This document shows positions 24,596-32,334 of a stretch of 32,334 nucleotides of DNA, piece by piece. Below the pieces are notes generated by a model, which was given only the letters and a program-made list of their open reading frames with translations, was not told where the DNA came from and ran no database searches. The number at the start of each line of letters is the position of its first letter. Position 1 is the stretch's first letter. The stretch covers positions 1 to 32,334 of the forward strand of contig JANWWM010000044.1 of NCBI GenBank assembly GCA_025055975.1. Reading direction: 5' to 3'. This DNA is from Chloroherpetonaceae bacterium. GTDB taxonomy: Bacteria > Bacteroidota > Chlorobiia > Chlorobiales > Thermochlorobacteraceae. A program made the translations under genes and the position numbers.

Positions 24596-26922
24596 CGCGT
24601 CGAGACAGTTGAAACGGTTTGCGGCGCGTCCGAAACCTCCGAAAGCAACGATAAAACGGCGCGCTCGACGTCGCAGACTTCAATGAACGCAACGGGCAAA
24701 CGCTTCGGCGCGACCACCGCCTTGCAGGGCGTTTGATACGCAGACCACAAGCGATGCACGTTCTCGCTCGTCCAGTGCGAATACAAAACGACGACGGGCG
24801 TTTTGAACGCCGACGCAATGTGCGTAACGCCCGTGTCGGGCGTGATGAGCGCCGCCGCCTTCCGAATCAAATTCGCCGCGTCCTTCGCGTCTTGGGTCGG
24901 AGAGAACGTCTTTGCGATTCCGCCAACGCGCTCGGCGATGGCGTTCATTGTCGAAAGGTCGCTCGGCGCGCACGTCAGCGCGATGGGCAGGTTGAGTTTT
25001 TGCGAAAGCGACTCTATCAAGGCGACCCATTTTTCCGTCGTCCAACGCTTGACGGAATGTTTGCCCGCGGAAATGTTCATCAAGAGAAATTCTTTTTCGC
25101 GCAGGGCGTTTTCGCGCAAGAACGTTTCGACCGCGTCGCTTGGTGGCAGTTCAAGGCTAACGACGCACGGCGCGCTCGCGCCGTTCAGTTCAAACGCATC
25201 TAACGCCACCGCGAGCCACTGTTCCGCGATGTGCGCCTCTTGCGGAACGCGAACCGTCCGCGAAAAAAAACATTCGTGCTTCCTATGTCGCTGAACCGAC
25301 ACTTTGAGCGTTTGGCGCGTCGAGGCGAGATTGGCAAGCCAGCCTTGCGTTTGCGGCGTTCCGAAAATCAAACTCACGGCGACGTCGTAGCGGCGCGTTC
25401 TGCCCATTCGCCACAACTTGAACCAAAAGCGAAACGACTTTTCATAAACGATGACGCGCGAAAGACGCGGGTCGCTATCGATGAGCGAAACGTTCTGCGG
25501 CGAAGCGATGACGTCGATTTCAAGTTGCGGATTGAGCGATTTGAGCGCGTTGAAAATCGGCGTGGTAACGACCATATCGCCGAGCGCGTCGTTTCTGACG
25601 ACGAGAACGCGCCTGACTTGCCGTGGCGAAAGTTTGCGCGTCGACGGCGCGTTTCCGAACAACCAACGCAACAGCGCGCAACGCAACGCTTGAAACGCCT
25701 CTCGCGCTTCGGTCGGCTTTTGATTGGCTTTCGCTTCCGCGATGCCGTGAAGATTGTCGGGCTTCAAAACGACGGTCGATTTTTCCGAAAAGACGGCGCG
25801 CTTGGGCGCAACGCCAAGTTCGTTCAGGAGCGTTTCGGTTGCGGCGACGACTCGCGCGGGCGAAACGCTCGAAATCGGTTCGGGCTTTTCCGCGTAGACG
25901 CTGACGTGCCGAATGCGCAGCGGAATCCACATCACGTTCGAGGAAAGCGGCGTGCAGAGAATCACGCACGGCACGCCAAACGTGGCGGCGATGTGCACGT
26001 TCGCCGTGTCGGGCGAAACGAGAAGCATCGCTTGTTTCGTGAGCGCGATGACCCCATCGAATCCGAACTCGCTTGGCAATCGGAAAAGATTTTCGTCGTG
26101 CACATCGTCCAAAATTCCCCAAACGAGTTCGCGCTCGTCGGGCGTTGCCGTCAGCACGATTTTCAAGTCGGCGTAGCGATAGGTTATCTCGCGCAAGTAG
26201 GCGACGAAATTTTCTCTGCCCCAACGCCGATACCACATTCGCGCCGAAAGATTCACGACGACGAATTTCTTTTTCTCCAATCCGTTTCGCGCCAAAAAAT
26301 CCGCGACCTGCGCTTCGGCTTCGGGCGAGGGATAGAGTTCTTGCGCGAGATTTTCTTCGGGATACTCCACGCCAAAGAGCGCGTCGAGAACTCGTTTTTG
26401 GCTCATCCACAGCGGCTCGCGCAGGTGATTGGCATCGACTTCCTTGTTGAACAAAATCGAGTAAAGGTCGTGCGGCTTTGGCTGTTTGATGGTGAGTTTT
26501 GGCGCGCGCGGAGCGACGAGGTTGGCTATCAAGCCGTCTTTCGTCATTCCGCTCATCGAGAGGCATAGCGCCGCGTCGTATCGCCGCCGTCGCGCTTCGA
26601 GAAGCGTTTTGAGAAAGCCAATCGCGCTTTCGTTATGAACCCAAATTTTCGATAGACGCGGGTTGCGACGAATGACCTGTTCGCCTTTCCGCGAGGCGAT
26701 GACATCGATTTCAATGTTGGGATTGAGGTCTTGAATCGCTTTGAACAGGCTCGTGGTGATGATCATGTCGCCAAACATGTCGCGCCGAAGAATCAAAATG
26801 CGTTTGACTTGGCGAGCGTCGAGCGGCTTTTGGAAAGGCTCGTTGCGAAACAGGCGCGCGAACAGCCCTTTGTAGAGCGCGACTTTGAGCGCGGATTCGA
26901 CTCGTTTCAAGGCGCGTTTCAT
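24592..26922 (-). CDS. Tandem double heptosyltransferase (two GT9 domains in one chain)
   Basis: 776 residues holding two complete GT9 (ADP-heptose:LPS heptosyltransferase) domains. Domain 1 runs to about residue 365 (RDMFGDMIITTS near 47, SPDTANVHIAATFG at 303-316). Domain 2 starts near 437 (VRNDALGDMVVTTPIF; TPDTGVTHIASAF near 694). A 70-residue linker joins them. Most heptosyltransferases have one domain of about 350 residues, so the fusion is unusual. The enzymes add heptose to the LPS inner core, but other sugars are possible for this distant type. ATG 26922 was chosen because it overlaps the upstream stop as ATGA. Confidence 0.9.
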   Translation of the reverse strand: MKRALKRVESALKVALYKGLFARLFRNEPFQKPLDARQVKRILILRRDMFGDMIITTSLFKAIQDLNPNIEIDVIASRKGEQVIRRNPRLSKIWVHNESAIGFLKTLLEARRRRYDAALCLSMSGMTKDGLIANLVAPRAPKLTIKQPKPHDLYSILFNKEVDANHLREPLWMSQKRVLDALFGVEYPEENLAQELYPSPEAEAQVADFLARNGLEKKKFVVVNLSARMWYRRWGRENFVAYLREITYRYADLKIVLTATPDERELVWGILDDVHDENLFRLPSEFGFDGVIALTKQAMLLVSPDTANVHIAATFGVPCVILCTPLSSNVMWIPLRIRHVSVYAEKPEPISSVSPARVVAATETLLNELGVAPKRAVFSEKSTVVLKPDNLHGIAEAKANQKPTEAREAFQALRCALLRWLFGNAPSTRKLSPRQVRRVLVVRNDALGDMVVTTPIFNALKSLNPQLEIDVIASPQNVSLIDSDPRLSRVIVYEKSFRFWFKLWRMGRTRRYDVAVSLIFGTPQTQGWLANLASTRQTLKVSVQRHRKHECFFSRTVRVPQEAHIAEQWLAVALDAFELNGASAPCVVSLELPPSDAVETFLRENALREKEFLLMNISAGKHSVKRWTTEKWVALIESLSQKLNLPIALTCAPSDLSTMNAIAERVGGIAKTFSPTQDAKDAANLIRKAAALITPDTGVTHIASAFKTPVVVLYSHWTSENVHRLWSAYQTPCKAVVAPKRLPVAFIEVCDVERAVLSLLSEVSDAPQTVSTVSTR

Positions 26923-28064
26923 TTGGCGAGCGCGGCAGGTTGCGAGGCGCGCAGTTTCTCCCACAGCGTTTCAAACGCCTCGAAAACTTCGCGCGGCGGA
27001 ATCTCGGAAATCGGCGCGACGTTTTTCGTGAACACGTTGACGTGCTCCACATTGAGCGGAATCCACTCCGTTCCCGACGAAATCGGCGTGCAGAGAATCA
27101 CGCACGGCACGCCAAACGTGGCGGCGATGTGCACGTTCGCCGTGTCGGGCGAGATGAGCAAGGCGGCATGTTTGACGAGCGCCATCGTTTCGTGCAATCC
27201 GAACCGCGCGGGTTGCAAATGAACGTTCGGGCTTCCAACGGCGCTCAACATCGCTTCGGCGGTTTTGCGGTCTTCGGGCAAGGCGGAGACGACGACTTGA
27301 AGCGACGGATATTTTCCCAACAGGAGTTTTAGCAAGTTCGCGTTGTTCTCCGCGCCCCATTTTCGAAAGTCCATTCGCGCCGAGATGTTGAGCGTTATGT
27401 AATCCTTTGGCGCAAGACCGCGCTCGCCGAGGTAGGCGAGGGCGTTTTCTTCCGCGCCCGCTTTGAGAAAAAGCCGCTGTCGCAGTCGGCTCTCGGGATA
27501 GGATACGCCGAAGAGCTTTTCGCCAAAAAGCCGCAATTGTCGCCACACGGGAATCGCCGCGTCGTCTTTGCCGATGTCGATTTGCGCGTTGAAGAGAATT
27601 TTGTAGAGGTCGTGCTTTTTGCGAATGTAGGTCGTGATTTTCGGCGCGTCGGGCGCGAGCAAATTTCCCAGCAAGCCATCGAGCGTCATTCCGTTGAACG
27701 ACAGGCAGAGAACCGCGTCGTAACGGCGTTTGCGAAGCGCGAAAAACATTCTCAGAAACTCTTTTAGCCCCGCGTTGTAAGCGAAAACGCTCTCCAAGCG
27801 CTCGTCGAACTCCGCTACGCTCTTGCCTTTGACCGACGCGATCAGATCGAGCTTCACGTCGGGATTGAGGTCTTTGAGCATCGTGAAAAACGAGGACGTG
27901 ATGACCATATCGCCGAAATTGTCGCGCCGAATGAGCAAGAGCCGCTCGCATCGTGAAATGTCGAGCGTTCCCGAAAAGGGCTTGTTGCGGAACAGCGGCT
28001 TGAAGAGCAGATTATACCAAAAGGCTTTGTTGGCGTGCTCGATTTTTTTGAGCGCGTGTCGCAT
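26919..28064 (-). CDS. Family 9 glycosyltransferase (heptosyltransferase-like)
   Basis: 381 residues, one GT9 domain. The N-terminal LLLIRRDNFGDMVITSSFF contains the conserved GD of the family, and SPDTANVHIAATFGVPCVILCTP is the donor-binding motif. It shares a 69-bp identical DNA block with domain 1 of the downstream double enzyme. The N-terminal basic helix MRHALKKIEHANKAFWYNLLF resembles those of its operon neighbours. Starts by a one-base overlap (TGATG) with the upstream gene and ends by ATGA overlap with the next. Confidence 0.9.
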   Translation of the reverse strand: MRHALKKIEHANKAFWYNLLFKPLFRNKPFSGTLDISRCERLLLIRRDNFGDMVITSSFFTMLKDLNPDVKLDLIASVKGKSVAEFDERLESVFAYNAGLKEFLRMFFALRKRRYDAVLCLSFNGMTLDGLLGNLLAPDAPKITTYIRKKHDLYKILFNAQIDIGKDDAAIPVWRQLRLFGEKLFGVSYPESRLRQRLFLKAGAEENALAYLGERGLAPKDYITLNISARMDFRKWGAENNANLLKLLLGKYPSLQVVVSALPEDRKTAEAMLSAVGSPNVHLQPARFGLHETMALVKHAALLISPDTANVHIAATFGVPCVILCTPISSGTEWIPLNVEHVNVFTKNVAPISEIPPREVFEAFETLWEKLRASQPAALAK

Positions 28065-29173
28065 CAGGAGGCTACGGCGATTTTGGTTTTTTCAAGCATC
28101 GTTTGAACGGCGTTCAAAACGTCTTCGGGCGCGATTTTATCGATGCCCATCTCCTTCGGCGCGTGAAGCAAGATGGCTTCGGTTTTGTAAGGATGCCAAT
28201 GCTTCGAGTAGGTAACGGGCGAACAGAGCGCGATGACGGGACGCGCGTAAGTTGCCGCCAAGTGCGAAAGGGCGCTGTCGGGCGTGATGACCAACCGCGC
28301 CTTTGAGGCGAGCGCCGCCACGTCCAGAATCGTTCCCTTGAACGAAAAAAGTCGCTCTTGCGAAAACGCTCGTTTGAGATAGGCGACGTCGTCGGCGATG
28401 TCGGGCGTTTCCGAGAGCGCAATCGCAAATTCGCCATAGCGGCGGAAAAATTCTCGCAAAAACCGCTCCGCGTTGGCTCTGCCCCACCGCTTGACGGCGA
28501 GCCTTCCCGAAATGTTGAGCAAAACGAACTCCGAAACGCGATTCGCGTTCAAAAACGCTTCGACCTTCTCGAAACTTTCTTTGCACGGCTCGACGGAGGG
28601 GCGAATGTCGTCGTCCGTCAAAGGCAAGCCAAAGCCTTTGATGAGCACGTTCGCGTATTGTTGCGTGAATTGATTGTCTTCGACTTTCACTTGCAGGTTG
28701 AAGAGCCGCTTGTAGAGCTCTTCTCTGCCCTCGTCGGCGATGGTAACCTTGATGGCGTTTGGCGCGATGAGATTGGCGAGCAAGCCGTCTTTCGTGCGCG
28801 AGGAAAAGGTCAGGCAGAGAATCATATCGTAGCCAACCTTTCGCGCTTCTCGGACGAGGTCAATCATTCCTTTGAGCGAATCGCGGTATTCGTAGCGTTT
28901 CGTCAGGCGCGAATCGCAGACGAGAAGCGGAAAACTTTTGTCGGAAGCGACGACATCGATGCGAATGTCGGGCTTGATTCGTTTCAAGACGTTGAAGCAA
29001 GAGGTTGCGAGCGTCATATCGCCGATGTAATCGTGCTTGAAAATCAAGACCTTGCGCACGTCGCCCAGCGGCGTTGGGGGCGAAAGAACCTCGTTTTTGA
29101 ACAGCAGTCGAAAAAGCGTGTGATACCAAAAGGCTTTGTTCCAGCCTTCAAGTTTTTTGAGAAAGAGTTTCAT
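28064..29173 (-). CDS. Family 9 glycosyltransferase (heptosyltransferase-like), divergent
   Basis: 369 residues, one GT9 domain and the most divergent of the operon. KVLIFKHDYIGDMTLATSCF is the N-terminal motif and ITPDSALSHLAATYARPVIALCSP the C-terminal donor motif, with Ser replacing the Thr of TPDT. It probably acts in the same LPS-core pathway as its neighbours. The start lies inside the upstream retropepsin-like gene (26-bp overlap). Confidence 0.87.
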   Translation of the reverse strand: MKLFLKKLEGWNKAFWYHTLFRLLFKNEVLSPPTPLGDVRKVLIFKHDYIGDMTLATSCFNVLKRIKPDIRIDVVASDKSFPLLVCDSRLTKRYEYRDSLKGMIDLVREARKVGYDMILCLTFSSRTKDGLLANLIAPNAIKVTIADEGREELYKRLFNLQVKVEDNQFTQQYANVLIKGFGLPLTDDDIRPSVEPCKESFEKVEAFLNANRVSEFVLLNISGRLAVKRWGRANAERFLREFFRRYGEFAIALSETPDIADDVAYLKRAFSQERLFSFKGTILDVAALASKARLVITPDSALSHLAATYARPVIALCSPVTYSKHWHPYKTEAILLHAPKEMGIDKIAPEDVLNAVQTMLEKTKIAVAS

Positions 29174-29600
29174 TTAGCGATTCCAGTTGCTTGATTTTCG
29201 TGACGGGTTCGTCGGGGCGGGCGAGATTTGGGAAGACGCGGCGATTTGCGCCATCCACATGCGAATCCAATTTCTCCAAAACCGTTTGCCCAATCAGCGC
29301 CTCGTCGCCGAGCGCGAGAGCTTCTTCAATAGCGTCGCGTCCGTCAATCTCAACGATGATGGGTTCGCCAACCCCGACGATGTCTTTGCGTCCGTCAGCA
29401 TGTTCCACGACGCGCCGCTTTCGCGGAGCGACGCCCAATTTTTCCAAAACGAAGTTTGGAATCGCGGTTTGAACCGCGCCCGCGTCCATCATCGCGTCGG
29501 CGACATGGGTTCTGACCTCTTCTTTGCTCAACTTGCCCTGACGGCATAGCGCTTCGTCGACGGCGTTGGTGAATTTGACTTTTGCTCTGACTTCGCCCAT
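29148..29600 (-). CDS. Retropepsin-like (clan AA) aspartic protease family protein with DAG in place of DTG
   Basis: 150 residues. It matches small bacterial clan AA proteins in layout: MGEVRAKVKFTN at the start, a pseudo-active-site loop with D39-A40-G41, then VEHADGRKDIVGVGEPIIVEIDGRD, ALIGQTVLEKLDSHVD and VFPNLARPDEPVTKIK at the end. The family normally has DTG or DSG; here GCG codes Ala where ACG would give Thr, one base away. The catalytic Asp is kept, so activity is possible but doubtful. Function unknown. It lies 8 bp after the ABC transporter gene and overlaps the next gene by 26 bp. Confidence 0.75.
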   Translation of the reverse strand: MGEVRAKVKFTNAVDEALCRQGKLSKEEVRTHVADAMMDAGAVQTAIPNFVLEKLGVAPRKRRVVEHADGRKDIVGVGEPIIVEIDGRDAIEEALALGDEALIGQTVLEKLDSHVDGANRRVFPNLARPDEPVTKIKQLESLNETLSQKT

Positions 29601-29608
29601 CGCGCGCG

Positions 29609-31462
29609 TTAGGTTGCGATTTCCGCTGACGATTGCGCCGCAAATTGCATGTCGTAGAGCCGCTTATAGATGCCGTCTCGCGCCAGAAGTTCGGCGTGAG
29701 AGCCTTGCTCTTTGATTTCGCCTTGCTCCATCACGATGATTTTGTCGGCGTTTTTGAGCGTCGAGAGTCGATGCGCGACGACGATCGAGGTACGATCGCT
29801 CATCGCGTTTTCAATGGCGGCTTGAACGATTCTTTCGGATTCGTTGTCGAGGGCGGAAGTGGCTTCGTCGAAGATGAGAATCGGCGGATTTTTGAGCATC
29901 GCGCGCGCGATGGAAAGGCGCTGACGCTGTCCGCCCGAAAGTTGCACGCCTCTGTCGCCAATCAACGTTTGGTATTGTTGCGGCTTTTCCAAGATGAACT
30001 GATGCGCGTTGGCGATCTTCGCCGCCGCCTCGATCTGTTCGGCCGTGGCTTCGTTCTGCATTCCGTAGGCGATGTTGCGCGCGATGGTGTCGTTGAACAA
30101 AATCACTTCTTGATTGACCACGCCGAAAAGTTTGCGGAGCGAGGCGACATCGAACTCGCGTATGTCGACCCCGTCAATCAAAATTCGCCCCTTCTCCACG
30201 TCGTAGAAGCGCAGCAACAAATCCACGATGGTCGATTTTCCCGACCCCGATTGCCCGACCAAACCCACCATCTCGCCCTTCTTGACCGTGAAGGAAACGC
30301 CTTTCAGGACGGGCTTTTCGCCATAGCGAAACCACACGTCCTCGAAGCGAATTTCGCGCTCGAACTTTTCGATTTTCTTCGTTCCGTTTTTGAGCGCGGG
30401 TTGGCTATCGATGAGCGCGAAGAGCCGTTCCGCCGCGCTCAACCCTTCTTGAACGCGCGCGAGGTTTTCCGCGATGGCTTTGATGGGATTCATTACGGAG
30501 TAGAGCGCGAAGGCGAAGACCATCAGTTCCACCGACGTGATCTCGCCCGCGAAGACTTGCTTGCCGCCAAACCACAACACGAGCGCGATCGCCGTTACGC
30601 CCATCGTTTCGTTGAACGGGCTGATGATTCCGCGCAAGGCGTTCACCTTCAAATTCGCCCGACGATACGTGTCCGTGAAAGCGTTGAAGCGTCGCGCTTC
30701 GCGCTCTTCCATCGCGTTGGACTTGACGACCTTGATGCCGTTGAAGACTTCCTGCAACAGCGAATTCATGTCGCCCGATTGCGCTTGCACGACGTCGGCT
30801 TGCGCCCGAATTTTTCGCCCCAAGTAGCGAATCGACCACAGGCTCAAACCCGAAACGGCGAAGGCGAAAAACGTGAGTTTCCAACTAATGAAGAGCAACA
30901 CGCCAAGAAAAAACGCGGCGTTGAGAGATTGCCGCAGCAGCGAAATGAAATTCGAACCGATGTTGCCGTGAACGACGTTGACTTCGCCCATCACGTAGTT
31001 CATCAGCGTGCCGACGCGGTTGCGGTTGAAGTATGCCAGTTCCATCTGCACGATTTTGGCGAACACCAAGTCGCGCAGTTTTTTCAGCGTTTTCGTCTCG
31101 ATGCGATTGACGATTTGATTGCTGAAATAAACGAAGAGATTTTTCAGAACGAAGGCGGCGATGAGCAACAAACACACATTGAGCAGCGTCCCTTCGCGCG
31201 TCTCCGCCGTTACGAAGCGTTGGAATCCCTCGATGATTTCGTTCTTGAACGTGTCGGCTTTGTCTTGAAGAAACCCTTGTTGCGCCGATGTCGATTCGGG
31301 CGCGCTCGTTGGCGCGTCGCTGAAAACGGCGTTCAGTAGCGGCAAAAGCGTTCCGATGGAAACCACGCTGAACAGCGAGGCGAGAAAATTCACCGCCACC
31401 GTTAGCGCGATTTGATGCTTTTCGGGCGCCAAAAATCGCAGAACTCGGAAGTAGAGTTTCAT
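29609..31462 (-). CDS. msbA: ABC transporter, MsbA-like lipid exporter (permease and ATPase)
   Basis: 617 residues. About six membrane helices are followed by the ATPase domain: Walker A GQSGSGKST (403-411), signature LSGGQ (508-512), Walker B ILIFDEAT (528-535) and the switch His564 in VVAHR. Homologues flip lipid A-core or other lipids across the inner membrane; the operon context with LPS-core glycosyltransferases supports MsbA, but other lipid or peptide exporters of this family look similar. ATG 31462 was chosen (MKLYFRVLRFL begins the first helix region). It is the first gene of the operon; TATTTTCG upstream may be its -7 box. Confidence 0.88.
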   Translation of the reverse strand: MKLYFRVLRFLAPEKHQIALTVAVNFLASLFSVVSIGTLLPLLNAVFSDAPTSAPESTSAQQGFLQDKADTFKNEIIEGFQRFVTAETREGTLLNVCLLLIAAFVLKNLFVYFSNQIVNRIETKTLKKLRDLVFAKIVQMELAYFNRNRVGTLMNYVMGEVNVVHGNIGSNFISLLRQSLNAAFFLGVLLFISWKLTFFAFAVSGLSLWSIRYLGRKIRAQADVVQAQSGDMNSLLQEVFNGIKVVKSNAMEEREARRFNAFTDTYRRANLKVNALRGIISPFNETMGVTAIALVLWFGGKQVFAGEITSVELMVFAFALYSVMNPIKAIAENLARVQEGLSAAERLFALIDSQPALKNGTKKIEKFEREIRFEDVWFRYGEKPVLKGVSFTVKKGEMVGLVGQSGSGKSTIVDLLLRFYDVEKGRILIDGVDIREFDVASLRKLFGVVNQEVILFNDTIARNIAYGMQNEATAEQIEAAAKIANAHQFILEKPQQYQTLIGDRGVQLSGGQRQRLSIARAMLKNPPILIFDEATSALDNESERIVQAAIENAMSDRTSIVVAHRLSTLKNADKIIVMEQGEIKEQGSHAELLARDGIYKRLYDMQFAAQSSAEIAT

Positions 31463-31646
31463 AGCGTTTGCCTGTTCATCAAACGGCGAAAATACCGAAA
31501 TCCTCAAAAAAACATTTTGCGCCTCGCCAACTCAAACGACGCTCCGCGACACCATCAAGCGATGAAATCTCTGAATGTGGTTCGCTTCGTTTGGAATGAC
31601 CATTCGCCCTTCCAATTGCCGTTGCGATTCCAAATGTCCCTCTTGA

Positions 31647-31793
31647 TGTCATTCCGAGCGAATGCGAGGAATCCACGAAGATTGCGAATTGCGAATTGTC
31701 AATTGCGAATGGAACGCCCTCGCTTCTCGCTTCTCAATTCTCGCTTCCCTCAAAATGGATTCTTCACTCCGCTTCGCTCCGTTCAGAATGACA
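31647..31793. repeat. MITE-like dispersed repeat with terminal inverted repeats
   Basis: This 147-bp unit starts TGTCATTCCGAGCG with GCGAGGAATCC, and ends GGATTCTTC...CGTTCAGAATGACA, an imperfect inverted terminal repeat. Inside are GATTGCGAATTGCG-type units (31679-31710) and a CTCGCTTC-rich stretch shared with 13687-13785. No protein is encoded. A further related end, GGAATGACC, lies at 31590-31598. The remaining part of the gap is in the entries below. Confidence 0.6.
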
Positions 31794-31862
31794 GAGGGCT
31801 TTCGCTCCACTCGGAATCAGGTGGAGGCGTTTTTTGCGGACTGGGCAAGGCACCGCTCTCCC

Positions 31863-31891
31863 TTGACAGCGTCGCGTCGCTTTCGTATCTT
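31863..31891 (+). promoter_or_regulatory. Housekeeping-type promoter with long leader
   Basis: TTGACA (31863-31868), a 17-bp spacer and TATCTT (31886-31891) fit the general -35/-10 consensus. It points at the secreted protein gene at 32092 and would give a leader of about 195 nt. This differs from the TAnnTTTG promoters elsewhere in the window, so it may be fortuitous. Confidence 0.4.
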
Positions 31892-32001
31892 CCCCTCGCC
31901 TGCTTTCTTCATCGCGCCTTGACATTGTCGGTTGTCGCCTGCGCCGAGAGCCTTCCTCGCACGCGACATCCGTCGCCGCCAAGTTTTGCCTCTCGTCGCC
32001 C

Positions 32002-32045
32002 CTTGAAACCCGCCGCTCAACGAGGCGAAGTGGCGCGTTTTCAAG
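32002..32045 (+). other. Possible leader hairpin
   Basis: CTTGAAA (32002-32008) and TTTCAAG (32039-32045) are perfect complements flanking a GC-rich segment that can pair further. It lies 46 bases before the next start codon. It matches no riboswitch that I recognise. Confidence 0.25.
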
Positions 32046-32091
32046 CGTTTGCAGCGTCATCGCCTCGCCAACAAAAATCCTTGCGCGAACA

Positions 32092-32334
32092 ATGAAGCAA
32101 ATTTTTCTTCTGACGACGCTCGCGTGGGCGATGGGCGCTAGCGCGCAAATCAACCCCGACGCGAAAACCCCACTGCCCGACGGCGTTCCCGCTTCGTGGT
32201 GGGAGACGGTTCAAAAGAACATCCGCGAGAGCGAGTATCACATTCGCCCGAAAGGCGATGGAATGTTCTCCTCGCCCAACCGCGCGCAAAACCTGCGCTT
32301 TACCTACTTTGAGCGCGGCTTTTCCGCCACGCGA
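32092..32334 (+). CDS. Secreted protein, N-terminal part (3' truncated by window)
   Basis: 81 residues are visible and the frame runs off the window. A signal peptide (MKQIFLLTTLAWAMGASAQ) is followed by PASWWETVQKNIRESEYHI and SSPNRAQNLRFTY. The pattern W-x-x-V-x-x-x-I-x-x-S-E-Y with SPNRxQNLR recalls the N-termini of large secreted repeat proteins (FG-GAP or SBBP type) of Bacteroidota and Chlorobiota. That link is recollection of pattern, not proof. Function unknown. Confidence 0.65.
   Translation, partial: MKQIFLLTTLAWAMGASAQINPDAKTPLPDGVPASWWETVQKNIRESEYHIRPKGDGMFSSPNRAQNLRFTYFERGFSATR

Noticed and set aside
24592-26922. Two separate heptosyltransferase genes instead of a fusion
   Set aside because: The frame is continuous with no stop and no credible internal start with overlap between the domains; kept as a fusion, with the read check noted.
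31412-32095. 227-codon plus-strand frame in the gap before the last gene
   Set aside because: It starts within the msbA gene on the opposite strand and then reads the repeat; no domain or signal is recognisable.

Overview
The window looks like a piece of a compact, moderately GC-rich genome from the Bacteroidota/Chlorobiota side of the tree. This is inferred, not proven. The reasons are several promoters of the Bacteroidota type (TAnnTTTG at -7, twice with a TTTG exactly 19 bp upstream), almost no Shine-Dalgarno sequences, and protein sequences (proline dehydrogenase, LptC lipoprotein, HPPD, acyl-CoA carboxylase) that resemble that group. HPPD requires O2, and with proline dehydrogenase, glutamate dehydrogenase, ETF and an MCC-like carboxyltransferase it suggests an aerobic organism that oxidises amino acids. 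No rRNA, tRNA, CRISPR array, transposase or phage gene was seen.

Layout, left to right. 1-1446: 3' part of a type IIG restriction-methyltransferase. 1609-3240: ammonium channel with its promoter. 3541-6768: prfA, proline dehydrogenase and a CHAD protein on the + strand. 6769-8427: a carboxyltransferase on the - strand, divergent from lptC. 8492-10668: lptC, a secreted LRR protein and a methyltransferase. 10655-13448: etfB-etfA and an orphan peptide-type ABC permease on the - strand. 13449-14581: repeats around a TlpA-type thioredoxin. 14582-16239: rfbC and HPPD with overlapping start/stop on the - strand. 16240-17888: glutamate dehydrogenase, followed by a striking intergenic module. 18122-20857: scpB, rluB and a TPR lipoprotein. 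20936-23459: pstA, a glycosyltransferase, a Gdx/SugE-like exporter and msrB. 31462 down to 23465: an LPS-assembly operon on the - strand (MsbA-like transporter, a retropepsin-like protein, heptosyltransferases carrying four GT9 domains in three genes, and a GT4 enzyme). 31463-32091: repeats and a long leader. 32092-end: start of a large secreted protein.

The most interesting signal is in the 353-bp gap between glutamate dehydrogenase and rfbC. A near-perfect sigma-54 promoter on the - strand is preceded by two dyad sequences about two helical turns apart, and followed about 55 nt downstream by a strong hairpin-plus-T-tract terminator. No credible reading frame lies between, so this is a candidate sigma-54-dependent small RNA of about 85 nt beside a nitrogen-metabolism gene. 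Other points of interest are a 20-bp bipartite element shared by the carboxyltransferase and etfB promoters, a MITE-like dispersed repeat, a 69-bp identical block in two heptosyltransferase domains, a fused double heptosyltransferase, and a DTG-to-DAG change in the retropepsin-like protein.
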